A stretch of DNA of 64,000 nt from Vigna angularis (lineage: Eukaryota > Streptophyta > Magnoliopsida > Fabales > Fabaceae), in NCBI RefSeq assembly GCF_016808095.1, contig NC_068979.1, forward strand, positions 29,407,960 through 29,471,959, written 5' to 3'. Below are positions 23,763 to 35,099 of the stretch, piece by piece. The notes under the pieces were generated by a model. The model saw nothing but the letters and a program-made list of their open reading frames with translations. It had not been told where the DNA came from and did not search any database. How positions within the stretch are numbered: position 1 is the first letter of the stretch; each line of letters starts with the position of its first letter. The position numbers and the translations under genes are program-made.

Positions 23763-25250
23763 TCACTCTGCCTTTTCTTTCATATATGGAAGAGTGTAAT
23801 GTAAGTCAACACAAAAACATGTTCGGATGTTTATTTAGAAAATTGTTACTTGTACAATAAATTATACAGCAATTAACAATATATTTAACGTCAATGAAAA
23901 ACTTGGTTATGAAAAAAGCTCTTAATACAAATTATTTATTGATAAACGGTTATATAGTACGAATAAAAAAAAGAAAAATAATACATTAATATTTATAATT
24001 GAAAAACATAGATAAAAAAATATTATATGTGTCATAGTTTTTTTATTAATGTTATGTTGACTATTTTCTTCTTTATCTTTTTCACATAAACAAAAGTGTT
24101 GGTTATCAGAATCGGATGTTAAATATAATTTAAATTAAAGGCTAAAAAAATGACATTTGATCGAACTTAAAAAAAAAATATGCCATTTGGGTTGGTTTAC
24201 CTACAACCTTGGGCCCAACATGACATTTTGTTATTTGGAGAAATACCAGATTAAGTAATTTAGATTTTAAATTTTTATATTTGTGTGAAAAAAAATCAAT
24301 TACTTTTGTCACTTTATACAAAGTTTCTATGCATTTTATCATAGAAAATAAAAATAAAAAAAGTAGTTTTTTCAAATTGTATTAGTTGACCTTGTCAAGG
24401 TTAGGACGTGGTTTTAGACCTTAGAAGGCAAGATAAAACAAAATAAAAACATTTTTTAAAATATCCTTTTGTCATTATATTATGAAATCTTTATGCATTT
24501 TACCATACAAAAGTTAATATGTCATCTTCTATAATTTGTTGGAACATTGACGTTTTTTTTCTTTAAATCAAAAAGTCTAACCTACGGGGTATTATTATGC
24601 AACTATGGATCTCAACTAGGTTTGCATTCAATATATTTCGATCCATATTTAAATTTGTCTTAAAAAAACATAAAATATAATTATGAGAGAACAAACTAAA
24701 ACTATGAAAAATTTGATTATTATTTTTTTATGGATTTTTTCTTCTCAAAACTTTAATCTTGATATTTTTGTATTAAAAAGTTCTACTTAAATATTTTTCA
24801 TGTGAGAAATTTTTCATGATTTTATCTATGAAATTTGTTTGCATGATTTTATCTATAGAGTATTTATTATCGGTTATGAGAAATTTTCATATGAATTTTG
24901 TTCTATCATTTTTCACAATTCGTTTCTAGAAATTTCACTCCATAATTTATTTAAAAGTTTATGTGAAGATTGATTCAATTATATCTTGTTTAATTATTCA
25001 TAAACTACACATAACTTTTTATACATAACTCTTATCTTATGTGTTAGATGATTTTGATAGATTTTTTACTTTCTTACTTGGACTGTAAGATAAAATTATA
25101 AGTGACTTTCTAACTTATATGTATCTTTCTCACCCATCGCAAGACTCGGAATTTTCTCACACATTTTGGATGTTGGGAACAATCTCATGTATTTTCCAAA
25201 CTCAATAAATATAATTCACGTTTTGTTCATTGAAAATGGATGACAGACTG
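23763..25250. other. AT-rich intergenic DNA, no gene seen
   Basis: Promoter side of SABATH copy 2, then AT-rich DNA. Scattered reverse-strand ORFs (for example 24142-24375) are lysine/phenylalanine-rich products of A/T runs without domain character. Confidence 0.5.
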
Positions 25251-25559
25251 GTAGCATTTGTTTTCACATGGGTTTTCAATTCTAGGGAGAGTAACCATGC
25301 TCAACTAATTACAAAAGACATTTACCTCAGTTCACGCATTCAAGGGACGCATTCAAACTAACTAGGCTGAGGTTGTAAGTGACACCACTATAAAAACTAC
25401 TATTTGTTATGCTTTGCTGAACAATTTATGTTGATGTTATGGTATATTCTGTTGTGTGAACATCCATTTCTACCATTAATTGATATAAATAGAAATGCAT
25501 TTGTCTTTTTATGTTTCATGATATTTGTCTAACTCCATATTTTTGCTAATGTCCAAAAG

Positions 25560-26496
25560 GGGAAGAAAGGTATTTAATCTTAAATGCAGGTTGGTCATCA
25601 TAAAAAAGGGGAAGATTGTTGAGAGGGAGAAATTGTTGGTCAAGTGGCACTCTAAGTTTTTTATGATGTCCAAATGTTTGACAAAATCTAGATTAGTAAG
25701 TTGAGCCTATAATAGGTTAAGTCAAGCTTGAATTCTCTTAGAATCGAATTAATCACACTATAATCAATTAAGAAAACTTTGGCACGAAAAGAATCTATTT
25801 TGAAATACATAACTCTCATTAATTGATTAACATACTTATATAATCGATCAAAACAAAATCAAATCATAGAATCCAAACCTGAATGATATTAATCGATTAA
25901 GTTATTTTCATAATCAATTAATAACAACAAAAAGTTGTTTCCCTTTAAAAACAAGCTTTCTTCTCGTTCCAATACACGAATTTTTCAAACCTAAGAGTTG
26001 ATACTATGATAAAGAGGCATTTTTTGAGTTATTGAAGAGAGAAACTACTTGTTTTCTGAAGTTAGTCAAGAAGCTATCAAGATGAATTTAATTCTAGATA
26101 TTATTGCTTGGATATAGGACTAATATGTAACATCTACACTCTAAGTGTACTCATTTCATTTATTTTCCAAATATTTTCATTCTTTAAATTGTATTCACTG
26201 TGTAAGTGATAATCTTGATGTAATTGTGTGAAACATTTCATCTAGATTTTGGTTCTTGATAAGTGTATCAAGTTCTTAATATCTTAGGATCTAGAATTAT
26301 TAAGGTGTATTTGTAATTTTGTAAACTCTTTGATTATAGTGGAAATCTTCCAAGCTCGGGTTGTTTGGAAGAAAAGTAGACGTAGATTTAAGTTGAATTG
26401 AACTAGTATAAAATTGGTGTGTTCTTTTCTTTTTCTTTCATCAATCTTATGTTTCTTTAATGTTTTGAAAAGATCCAAAGAATCATCATCTCAACA
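25560..26496 (+). mobile_element. 3' end of a Copia-type retrotransposon: polypurine tract plus 880-bp LTR
   Basis: A purine-rich tract (AAAAAAGGGGAAGA, about 25601-25615) immediately precedes TGTTGAGAGG at 25617, and the matching end CATCTCAACA stops at 26496, giving an LTR bounded by TGTTGAGA…TCTCAACA. Upstream, CCAAAAGGGGAAGAAAGG is typical of the end of the internal region in plant Copia elements. No primer-binding site follows 26496, so this is the 3' LTR of a plus-strand element whose body and 5' LTR are missing here. Inside the LTR, TAAT-palindrome motifs recur (25.75-25.92 kb). Confidence 0.7.
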
Positions 26497-26696
26497 ATTA
26501 ATTAAAAAGATTTAAACCCCCTGGTGGGGAAATATTAGTTATTAAGGATGCTTTGATGAATTTCTTGTGTTAAGAAAAAAAAAATTATCAAATGACAATG
26601 ATATTACAATATAAGAGTACAAAAGACATTAAATGTCTTAGTTGAAGCAAAAGTTTATAAAAGAATTTTTATTATAATAAAAGTGTTAATACAAAT

Positions 26697-27475
26697 AGGG
26701 CTTAAATACTATTTTAGTCTATATTTTCATGTAATTTTTTCAATGTAGTCTTCTTTTTTTACGCATATGCAGTCATCGCCAACGTTGTCTAATGCTTTCT
26801 CTTTCTTCCTTCTCCTTCACGAGGGTTTCAATCTTCTGAATCCATGGTTGCAATAGCGAAATCCATAGCCTTTGATATTGCCACCGTGTTTCACCTTTTT
26901 TATCTCATTTAACCCATTCCTCCTTCCGTATTCAATTTTAATTTTTGTTATTATTCGTGATTAAGTGTGATTGTAACGAGTAAAGAGGAGAAGATAAAAA
27001 GATGAATCATTGTTGTATTAATGGAGTGATCTTGTGAGTTTTGGAGAAAACAAAAGTTGAAGAAGTTTGGGGCAGACATTGATAGGCGACACTGCGAAGC
27101 CTCAGCGGTGGTCGACGTTGCGAGTAGTGCTGGAGATGCAGCCTTTAGCAATGGCATGGTGAATGGAAAAGAAGTTGAGTATAGAAGTAGAGGGAGGATG
27201 CACAAGGTTGAAGCTTCTCAATCGAGCTTCTCCTCTGTTGGTCGATCTTCTTAGCCGAGCTTCTCCTCTATTGACAGACCATGTAAACAAACACAACACA
27301 TATGTCATGCAAACAGTGTCATCCTATATACTTTTTTTGTTAACAATTTAAATGTCATATAAAAGAATTAAATTAAACAAAATTTACCAAAATAGAAACT
27401 TAATTAAAAACACAAATAAAAAGACCACATTAAACAAACTTAATAAAAATAAGGACTAAAATAATATTTAAACCT
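26697..27475. mobile_element. Small Mutator-like or similar TIR element with GC-richer cargo
   Basis: AGGGCTTAAATACTATTTTA with TAGTCT… (26697 on) and the reverse complement of the sequence ending at about 27475 (AGGTTTAAATATTATTTTAG…) match imperfectly over about 60 bases. The core at 26.77-27.29 kb is less AT-rich, includes an open frame at 27,057-27,254 (…DVASSAGDAAFSNGM…) that I do not recognise, and has two near-identical CGAGCTTCTCCTCT phrases (27.22-27.27 kb). No target-site duplication is clear, so the superfamily call is weak. Confidence 0.5.
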
Positions 27476-29333
27476 AGAATTATACGACATTAAAAAAATA
27501 AACAAGTTAGATAAAGTTCAAAGTTAAATGATTCTTCATTAGTCAAGAATAGATATAAAGTTAAGTACCATATCCTAGATGCATCTTTATGATATCACAT
27601 ATTAATCTCTACACGTTCACTACGAATGTTTTTATGCGGACAAACTGGCAACTAAGGTTAGAAAATCAAATTTTGTATAATGGTATAATTGGATGTCATC
27701 TACGTTACAACTTTATTTTTTTTATCATAGGTTTCGACTACCTTTGCTTAGAATTGTTTAATTTTTTATTACATAGGTTTGGTTTGCCTCTTATGTTTTT
27801 TTGTATATTTCTCTTTTCATTATTAATAAATTTTAGCATGTGAAGGCAGGATATGTTTTGATATATCAATTTCGGTGAAATGTCAAACTGTTTAGTAAAA
27901 TTTAGCATGGATATAAAAAATAAAAGTGTATTTCAAGAAAGATTTTAATACACATTATCATTAATTAATGTGTGTAAGCTTGATTTAATTTTTAACAAGA
28001 CAGGTGAATAAAAGGTTCATTCAAATTATTTCGCGTTTACAATCAATAATGAAATATTTCATATTTAAGGCTTTTCAAATAAACAATTTTTTTTATTCCT
28101 TTTAATTTTTATCATACATTCCAAACAATAAAATTGGTCTACAAAACAAATTAAATCCAATATTTAGTAATTCCTCATGTTATGCGAGTTTGAAAAGCTA
28201 TTTTTATCAAAATGGGTTTCAAGTCTTGAATATAATAATAAATTTTTATTTTATTTATAATAACTTAAGTCGTCCATATTTTAAAAATATTAAATTAGTT
28301 GATGATAATAAAATCATGTTAAATTAATTATTTTCTTTTTTATTAATAAATATCAGCACTTAATGTATTAATTTTTTGTTAGAAAAAGGTCAAATGCAAG
28401 ATAAATATTCTATTTCATCCATTTCTTCCATGAATCAACTTTATCTCCTACTCTCTCTTTTTTCGTAAATCAACTTTATCTCGGATTAATATCAAGTATT
28501 CTTCTCCTCTTTTTTTCTAATGGTTTGGCATATATAACTTTCCTCTTTGAATATGTTATCATAAAAATAATTATGAAGAAGAATATTATGGATCTTTTAA
28601 AAAGAACACCACTTCTAATTTGTATAACAAAAATAAAAAGGATTTGGTCGAGTTTAAAGTGTGTAACATTTTTTATTGAATTTTTCTTAATTTTTTTTAA
28701 CAATTAAAATTATTATTTATAACGATCAAATTCTTTCTAGGAAACAGATATATAATTATATTAAATTTTGTAAAAAATATGAAGCGATAGAAAACTAAAA
28801 AAATTTACCTTAAATTTTAAAAATCACAAGTCTTTCTGTTTTAATAATAAAATTATTCAACTCCTAATAAAAAATTATATTAATTATATCTTTAGGGGAC
28901 CAACTAAATAAATGTTGGGTTAGATTGATGCTCAAGACTTTTGAGCTTTGCCAACAACAGTATCCTAACTTTAGTTAATAATAGCAAGGTCGCATTAACT
29001 TCCATTAACTAATAGAAGTTAAATTAGGTATAATTATACTTCTAACCATTATACTTAGAATACTAATTGTTTATATATTTGGATTAACTTCATATATTTA
29101 AAATTTTTAATTCAATTATTCCAGTCCAACTAATTAAACTTGAGAATAATTAACTTTACCGTTGAATTTATAATTTAAAAATTTAATTATTTCAGATCAA
29201 ATTAATGGTCTAAGTTTTTCTATTATTAATTATTATGTACAGATTTTACAAGTTCGTATTATTTATTTATTTTTTGTCAATTTCATTATTATTTACTTTG
29301 TATATGTGAAATATAACTAAATATATTGTATAT

Positions 29334-29335
29334 AC

Positions 29336-29404
<69 letters not shown>
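29334..29404. repeat. (TA)n microsatellite
   Basis: About 70 bases of alternating TA, interrupted once by TGTA. Confidence 0.95.
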
Positions 29405-29408
<4 letters not shown>

Positions 29409-30126
29409 TGGAGCTAAACTTATTTGAATTGTAAAAAAATTATACAAAATATCTTAATCAGTGACGAGTTATGAATTCGAATTTTTATTTGTTCTCACCC
29501 ACACTAATCACTTTTAATCCAACACAAAAAGTGTTTATATTAAGATTTACTTTAAAAATGCATTGAAAAACAAATCTGTGGATGAGTATTAATAACATTT
29601 TTTAAAATCTATTTTAAATTCTTTAACTAATGTTCTAAGTAGACTAGTTAGCCTTCGTAAAAAATATATATATTTAAGAAATTATCCACGTATAATTTTT
29701 CTGTTCACAAATTTATACCTAATACCTTTAAAAATAATAATAAAATCCTTGTCCCTTAAGTTCATGAATCAATAATATCTTAGGTTGTTTATTAGGTGGT
29801 CCAACATACAAATGAGACAAACACTTGCACCAGAAAAATGAGACAAACAATGTTCTAAAACTTCAAGCAACTCCTCTAGATTCAATCACTATGAATACTT
29901 CCAGAAAATTTGGCCAAAATTAGGCACGTCAAAGTGTTCACATACTAGCATCAAAGGTTGAAAGGAATGCACAACAAAGGGTTCATGGCTTGAAAAAAAC
30001 CAACTATATGTACAAGTTTTCCTGATAGAAATCAAGCATTTTAAGGAGCAGAATCCGATACAGAACTTCTCTTGGTAAAAACTAGGATAATTTACATGGA
30101 AATATCAAAGAAACCAAGAACATTAG

Positions 30127-30127
30127 T

Positions 30128-30174
<47 letters not shown>
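30127..30174. repeat. (GT)n(AT)n compound microsatellite
   Basis: Short GT run passing into about 36 bases of alternating AT, just downstream of the TPS stop codon (minus strand). Confidence 0.95.
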
Positions 30175-30177
<3 letters not shown>

Positions 30178-30284
30178 GATTTAAGAGCAGCACAACTGAG
30201 CCTACATTCTCATTGACAAAGTAAAGCAAGCACAATAACAGTAATAATAATACCTCTCACCATCACCATATCACCACCTTAACC

Positions 30285-33200
30285 TTAACAAACTATTTGC
30301 TCTGAAGAAAATGAAACTACTTGCTCTGAAACACAGGCTAAGCCTTGGAGCAATCTCACTATTTCAGTTGTGTCATCCAGATAGTACTTAGCCTTACTCG
30401 GTTTTCGGCATACGGTGCAGGCGAAAACTTCAGCCCGTGGGGCGATCGGCCCGCCCATCGAGCTGGTGATCACCTCAAACATGTCTTCATCAGACCTGTC
30501 ATCTCCTATGCACAGAACAAAATCAGGGTACATTCCCTTTTCTTGCATGGCAGAAAGTAGGCGTTTGGCCACTAGTCCCTTGCTCACACCCTGCATCACC
30601 ACATGTACTTATTATGGCTACAAGTAAAACAATAAAATGAATACCATACAATACACTTGGAATTCCACTAAAACAGAACCACTATGTTTCCTTTTATGTT
30701 ACTTAACAAAAACAGGTCAAAGAAATTTAGTACACTAACTAGTATCTGATGTTGTATGGAAAAAATAAAATGCAATTTAAAAGAGACCAACAATGTCTTC
30801 TAAAATGTACCTAATAAATAATTAAGGACAGAAGAGAGTATTAATTAAACCAAACTTGATTTTTGTTCATCAATCCTACTGTACCTTTACGATCACTTCA
30901 ACTACCATAATGGTTTTTCAAATGCCTTGATGAAAGATAAGTTAGCTAACTTGCAGAACAGGTTTTCATATGGAATTAATTGATGCAAAAATACAAGTGA
31001 TGAAGCTGCCATTGATATCAATATCATTCCTAGAGAATATTGGTGTACACACCTGTGGTTTAACCTCTACATTATTCTGGCCACTCTTGACTGTTACAGG
31101 TTCATTTGCAAGCACACTCTCAAGGTGATCAAGAAGTTCCTTAGCTTGGCATGATCCAAAGTCTGGATCTGCATCCTCATAGCACCATACAAGTGCAGTC
31201 TCCTTGTCTTCAATGGTGGATCCATCAGTTGTTTCAGTATAAAGTTTCATAACAGGTTCTGCAATCTGTTTCCAACTACAATCTGTTGCCGCAACATGTG
31301 TTTCCCACTCTTCATCTCGCCTCATTCTGAAACCATACATGATATAGAAAGCGATGTTACTATTAACTATACCTAAAGAAAGCACCAATGTTCAAGAGAG
31401 GCAACAAGAATAATTGAGTTACCTAAGAAAGTAACCGTGCTCAGCTGCAACTCCCAGATTCTCACAAGAAGAAAACCATTCTGAAAGCATCTTTCGGCTT
31501 CTAGCACTAACAAGGAAAACCATGTTGTTCTTATCTCTACACAAACTACTAAGGATTTCAATGGATTTACTGCTTGGACTCTTATCAATTGTTGATGATT
31601 GAGGCATCAGTGTACCATCATAGTCAAGAAGGATTGCTCTAGTTGTTGTCCTCTTGTATGCTGAAACTATGTGCTCCATTGAGAGCTTCTTGAAGTTTGG
31701 ATCAAGTGCAACAACTCTAAAGCTTAATCCAAACCCAATCCCCCACCACCTTCGTCTCACATGATCACGACAAGTCCTTTCCAAATCTTGCAAGAAGCTT
31801 CTAGCCCAGTACCCAACATCATGAGTACTAACATATCTATAATGCTTCTCATGCCTAAGCTCCTTCTCTGAATCAGCCATTTCCAGAGCAGAGTCCATTG
31901 CATCGGCTACTGCATCAATGTTCCACGGATTCACTCTGATTGCTCCACTCAAGGATGGGGAACAGCCAATGAATTCAGACACAACCAGCATGCTTTTCTT
32001 CTTAGGAGAGGAAGCTAGACCCAAAACTTTATCCAACATTTCATTTCCCTGACGACTGATAATATATTCATACGGTATGAGATTCATTCCATCCCTTACT
32101 GCAGTTACTAAACAACACTCTGCAACAACATAGTAAGCCACTCTCTCATAAAACTTGAGAGGCTCCTCTATCAGAATCACAGGATCATACCCTGGTTTCC
32201 CAAATGTTTCATTAATCCGTTTCACTGTGGCCTTTGTCTCTGCCTGCACTTCTTTCACATCCTTGCCCCGTCCCCTAGCAGGATTGGCTATCTGCACTAG
32301 CACTACCTTTCCCTGATACTCAGGGTGCTGAATGAGAAGCTGCTCCATGGCCAATAGCTTCAAACTTATTCCCTTGAAAATATCCATGTCATCCACCCCA
32401 AGCAACAATGTCCTTCCTTGATCAGAAAACTGTTTGATGAGCTCACAAACTTTGTCCTCAGTCTGAGGCATCTTCAAAACAGATTGAAGCTGACCCATGT
32501 GAATGCCAACAGGAAGAATTTTGATACTAACAGTCCTACCATAGTATTCAATCCCAATATAGCCTCTCTCTGATTCGTAGCTAAGGCCTAGCATCCGGCT
32601 GCAACAGGAGAGGAAATGGCGAGCATAATCAAAAGTGTGGAAGCCTATCAAATCCGAATTAAGGAGGGCTCTCAAGATCTCCTCCCTAACAGGCAATGTC
32701 TTATATATCTCTGATGAAGGGAAAGGGCTGTGAAGGAAGAACCCCAATTTCACCCTGTTGAACCTCTTCCTCAAGAAAGTTGGCAACACCATCAGATGAT
32801 AATCATGTATCCACACATAGTCATCTTCAGGGTTGATAACTTCCATGATCCTATCTGCAAAAATTTTATTGACTGACACATAAGCCTGCCACAGTGACCT
32901 GTTAAACCTCCCACCAAGTTCTGGTGACAAGGGCAACATGTAATGGAACAGTGGCCACAGCTGCTGCTTGCAGAAACCATGATAGAACTTGGTGAACTGG
33001 TCAGCCGGAAGAAAAGTTGGGACACACTTGAAGGTCTCAAGAAGTGTCTGTGAAACCTCATCTTGTTCACTTGGATGCACCTCCTCCTTAAGACATCCAA
33101 CGTAAATAACCTCTATATCATCATCCCCTAAGCCATCTTTCAGCTGAAGAAGGGCATTCTCATCCCACTCAAAACACCAACAACTCCTATTCCCATCTGG

Positions 33201-33428
33201 CCTCCTCTGAGCCCTTATGGGAAGCTGATTAGCCACCATGATTATCCGGTCACGGTGCGCCGTCGACGACGACGGATCAGAGCACACACTATCCACTGGG
33301 TCGTCATCAACATCTGATATCAACCCAGCCACGGTCATAATTCTTGGAATTCTCCTGTTCATGTACCCAAATGAAGGAGCCTCTCCCGAGGCCAACTCCA
33401 ATAGGTTTGAATAGGATTTTGACACCAT
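30285..33428 (-). CDS. TPS: Class II trehalose-6-phosphate synthase/phosphatase-like protein
   Basis: Family of two-domain proteins (GT20 synthase-like then HAD phosphatase-like). Plant class II members are mostly considered regulatory, linked to sugar and SnRK1 signalling. Minus-strand exons 33428-31423, 31326-31053 and 30590-30285 (phases 2, 0) give 861 residues, normal for class II. The three coding exons, with one long first exon, are the usual class II layout. Seen: MVSKSYSNLLELASGEAPSF start, VWIHDYHLMVLPTFLRKRF, FLHSPFPSSEIYKTLPVREE, then GVDDMDIFKG (about residues 344-353), where catalytic class I enzymes have an arginine in GVxRLDxxKG; here it is D, so weak or no synthase activity is expected. 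The C domain has LLDYDGTLMP (about 596-605) and GDDRSDEDMFE. Closest by recollection to Arabidopsis TPS8-10; exact orthology not established. Leader upstream is long and probably spliced. Confidence 0.93.
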
Positions 33429-33865
33429 CCTTGTATTGTATAGCCTTGTAATCGTTCACAAGCTAACTCACAGGGTCTCTATACCCACATAATCAACAAG
33501 TTCCATCCAAGGTAAATCCTCAATAACCACCAATATTTATGCCACAAACAAGGCCCAAATTACCTTTAACCGAAAAGGGTTTGCAAACCCAGATAAACCA
33601 AATGGATGAAGAACAAAAGAGTGCGGGGGTGAGCCACCGAACCCAAAAAGATTACGTTTTGAGCTCTGGGTCAACTAATACTGGTCCTGAATTGGGTGAA
33701 AGAGAAATTGCAAAGCATGAAATGGCAAGAGGTGGTGAATCTGTGATGAGTAACAATGAAGGGCATCAAAGGAGAGTGCAGAACTTGTTTGAAGACGAGC
33801 TTGGAGAAAGGGATCAAAACAAGGGGCAGATGAAACATGTAGTTAACTAGCAATCCAAGTGTGTC

Positions 33866-33901
33866 TGTGTGTGAGAGAGAGAGAAAGAGAAAGAGAGAGA
33901 A
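33866..33901. repeat. (GA)n-rich microsatellite
   Basis: GTGTGTGAGAGAGAGAGAAA and following GA repeats; reads as CT repeat on the TPS sense strand, within the leader region. Confidence 0.85.
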
Positions 33902-34076
33902 CAAAAGGAATGGAATAGATTCAGATCACATAAACAGCTACAACAAGAAACAGCAACCAAACAACCCCCCAGAGATTGATGTCATAAATGGACTGAACTT
34001 GGAAGTCAGAACCAGATGGCCTAAAGGACCAAAGGAGCAAAGGAAAGATAAAAACAAGGAACCCAAATGGAATTAA

Positions 34077-34376
34077 CTAACAGTTCAAGAAAATTACCAG
34101 TTTGGCTGAGTACTGAATTCCAATTTCACTTTCATTCAGTGAATGTAAAAAAAATTTGAATCCACATCCATAATCCATTCCATTCAAGAAAAAAACCTTC
34201 TCCTTATAGAATAAAGGAAAATGAAAATAAAAAATGATAGTAGTAGAAATAATAATATAAATTACTAAGAAAATAAAGAGAAAAAATCTTGAATTATCTT
34301 TTGGAAGAGCTTTCTCACTGATCCACAATGGCCACCCAACCCCATGATATCTCTTTCCACTGAGCCTAGACAGCAT
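34077..34376 (-). other. Candidate upstream ORF in the TPS leader
   Basis: Minus-strand ORF beginning MLSRLSGKRYHGVGWPLWIS about 0.95 kb before the TPS start codon. The first ~26 residues are compositionally protein-like (R, G, W-rich, unlike the surrounding A/T), while the middle (FFLFIFLVIYIIISTTIIFY) looks like translated intronic A/T and may be spliced out. I cannot match it to a known conserved upstream peptide with certainty. It could be a translational control peptide, an unrelated small exon, or chance. Confidence 0.35.
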
Positions 34377-34698
34377 GCAACAGTGTGATACTTTTGGAAG
34401 CTCACTTGTTTTCGTGGGTCAACCACTAAAAACAACTTCTTTTTCTCTTAAAACTGCATTAATCAAAAACGGAAACTTCCCCACCCTTCGATCACTCCAC
34501 AGGACTTTCAAGTAATCAAAATCAACGCTTCTCAATTCGTCGTACACCGTTTGCCGTATATGCGGAAAGCAGCATGCAATGTCTCATGAGTTCGTCCTTA
34601 TCCTCTGTCCTTCGGCAAGTCCGTCACCGAGGATTATGTTTCGCGTGGGACCCACCTGCGAGGGTTGTCTGAAATTAGCTGCAAAGCTCGTAGGTCAC

Positions 34699-35066
34699 GC
34701 CACGTTTCGCGCATTCATTGGGTCCTATATCCTTTTGAACACGTGGCATGTTCCTAACCGTTCATCGCTACATTGAGATTCCTCGCTCTTTTGATACTAC
34801 TATATGTCATCCTAATCTTGTGTCCCCGACATGGATGTGGCACTCTGGTGCACCGCAAACCGCAAACAGCAAGAGCCTTTTCTGGAGTCAATTAAAAATA
34901 GCCACGTCATATAGGCTCATAGAGGTTGATGTTGTGGAGTAGTGTGATTGGCTGAGTACGGTATGAGAGGATAACCTTCAAATGGAAAAATGGAGCTTCG
35001 AATTTGGAGCCCCGACCCAGTGCTGTGGACAGCTGGATTTCACATTGAATTACGTGCCACGTCAAT
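34699..35066. promoter_or_regulatory. Cluster of ACGT-core elements upstream of TPS
   Basis: Four sites within about 370 bases: GCCACGTTT (34699), a perfect G-box CACGTG (34740-34745), GCCACGTCAT (34901-34910) and GCCACGTCAAT (35056-35066). ACGT cores are bound by plant bZIP and bHLH factors, including ABA- and sugar-starvation-responsive ones. The block is less AT-rich than its surroundings, as a promoter might be. Confidence 0.4.
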
Positions 35067-35099
35067 GGTGGGACCCAGATCCAGTGCTCTATCAAAAAA

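Larger units (their letters stand above)
27480..30284. other. AT-rich intergenic DNA downstream of TPS
   Basis: No gene recognised. Two long (TA)n runs lie at 29.33-29.40 and 30.13-30.17 kb; the latter is about 110 bases beyond the TPS stop codon, so probably in or near its 3' UTR. Confidence 0.5.
33429..34500 (-). promoter_or_regulatory. TPS 5' leader region, probably spliced
   Basis: Read on the minus strand, this kilobase is CT-rich near 33.86-33.92 kb and lacks any other recognisable gene. A plausible acceptor (GGGTATAG) lies about 40 bases before the TPS ATG, and a possible donor (AAACTG|GTAATT) at about 34.10 kb. Class II TPS genes commonly have leader introns. The transcription start was not located; about 34.4-34.5 kb is a guess. 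Confidence 0.45.

Noticed and set aside
25740..25930. CRISPR-like array from the regularly spaced TAATCGATTA motifs
   Set aside because: Plant nuclear LTR context; units are degenerate palindromes with related, not unique, spacers.
33539..33850. 103-residue plus-strand ORF (…GVSHRTQKDYVLSSG…) upstream of TPS
   Set aside because: Lies antisense in the TPS leader/intron; no recognisable domain or plant gene context.
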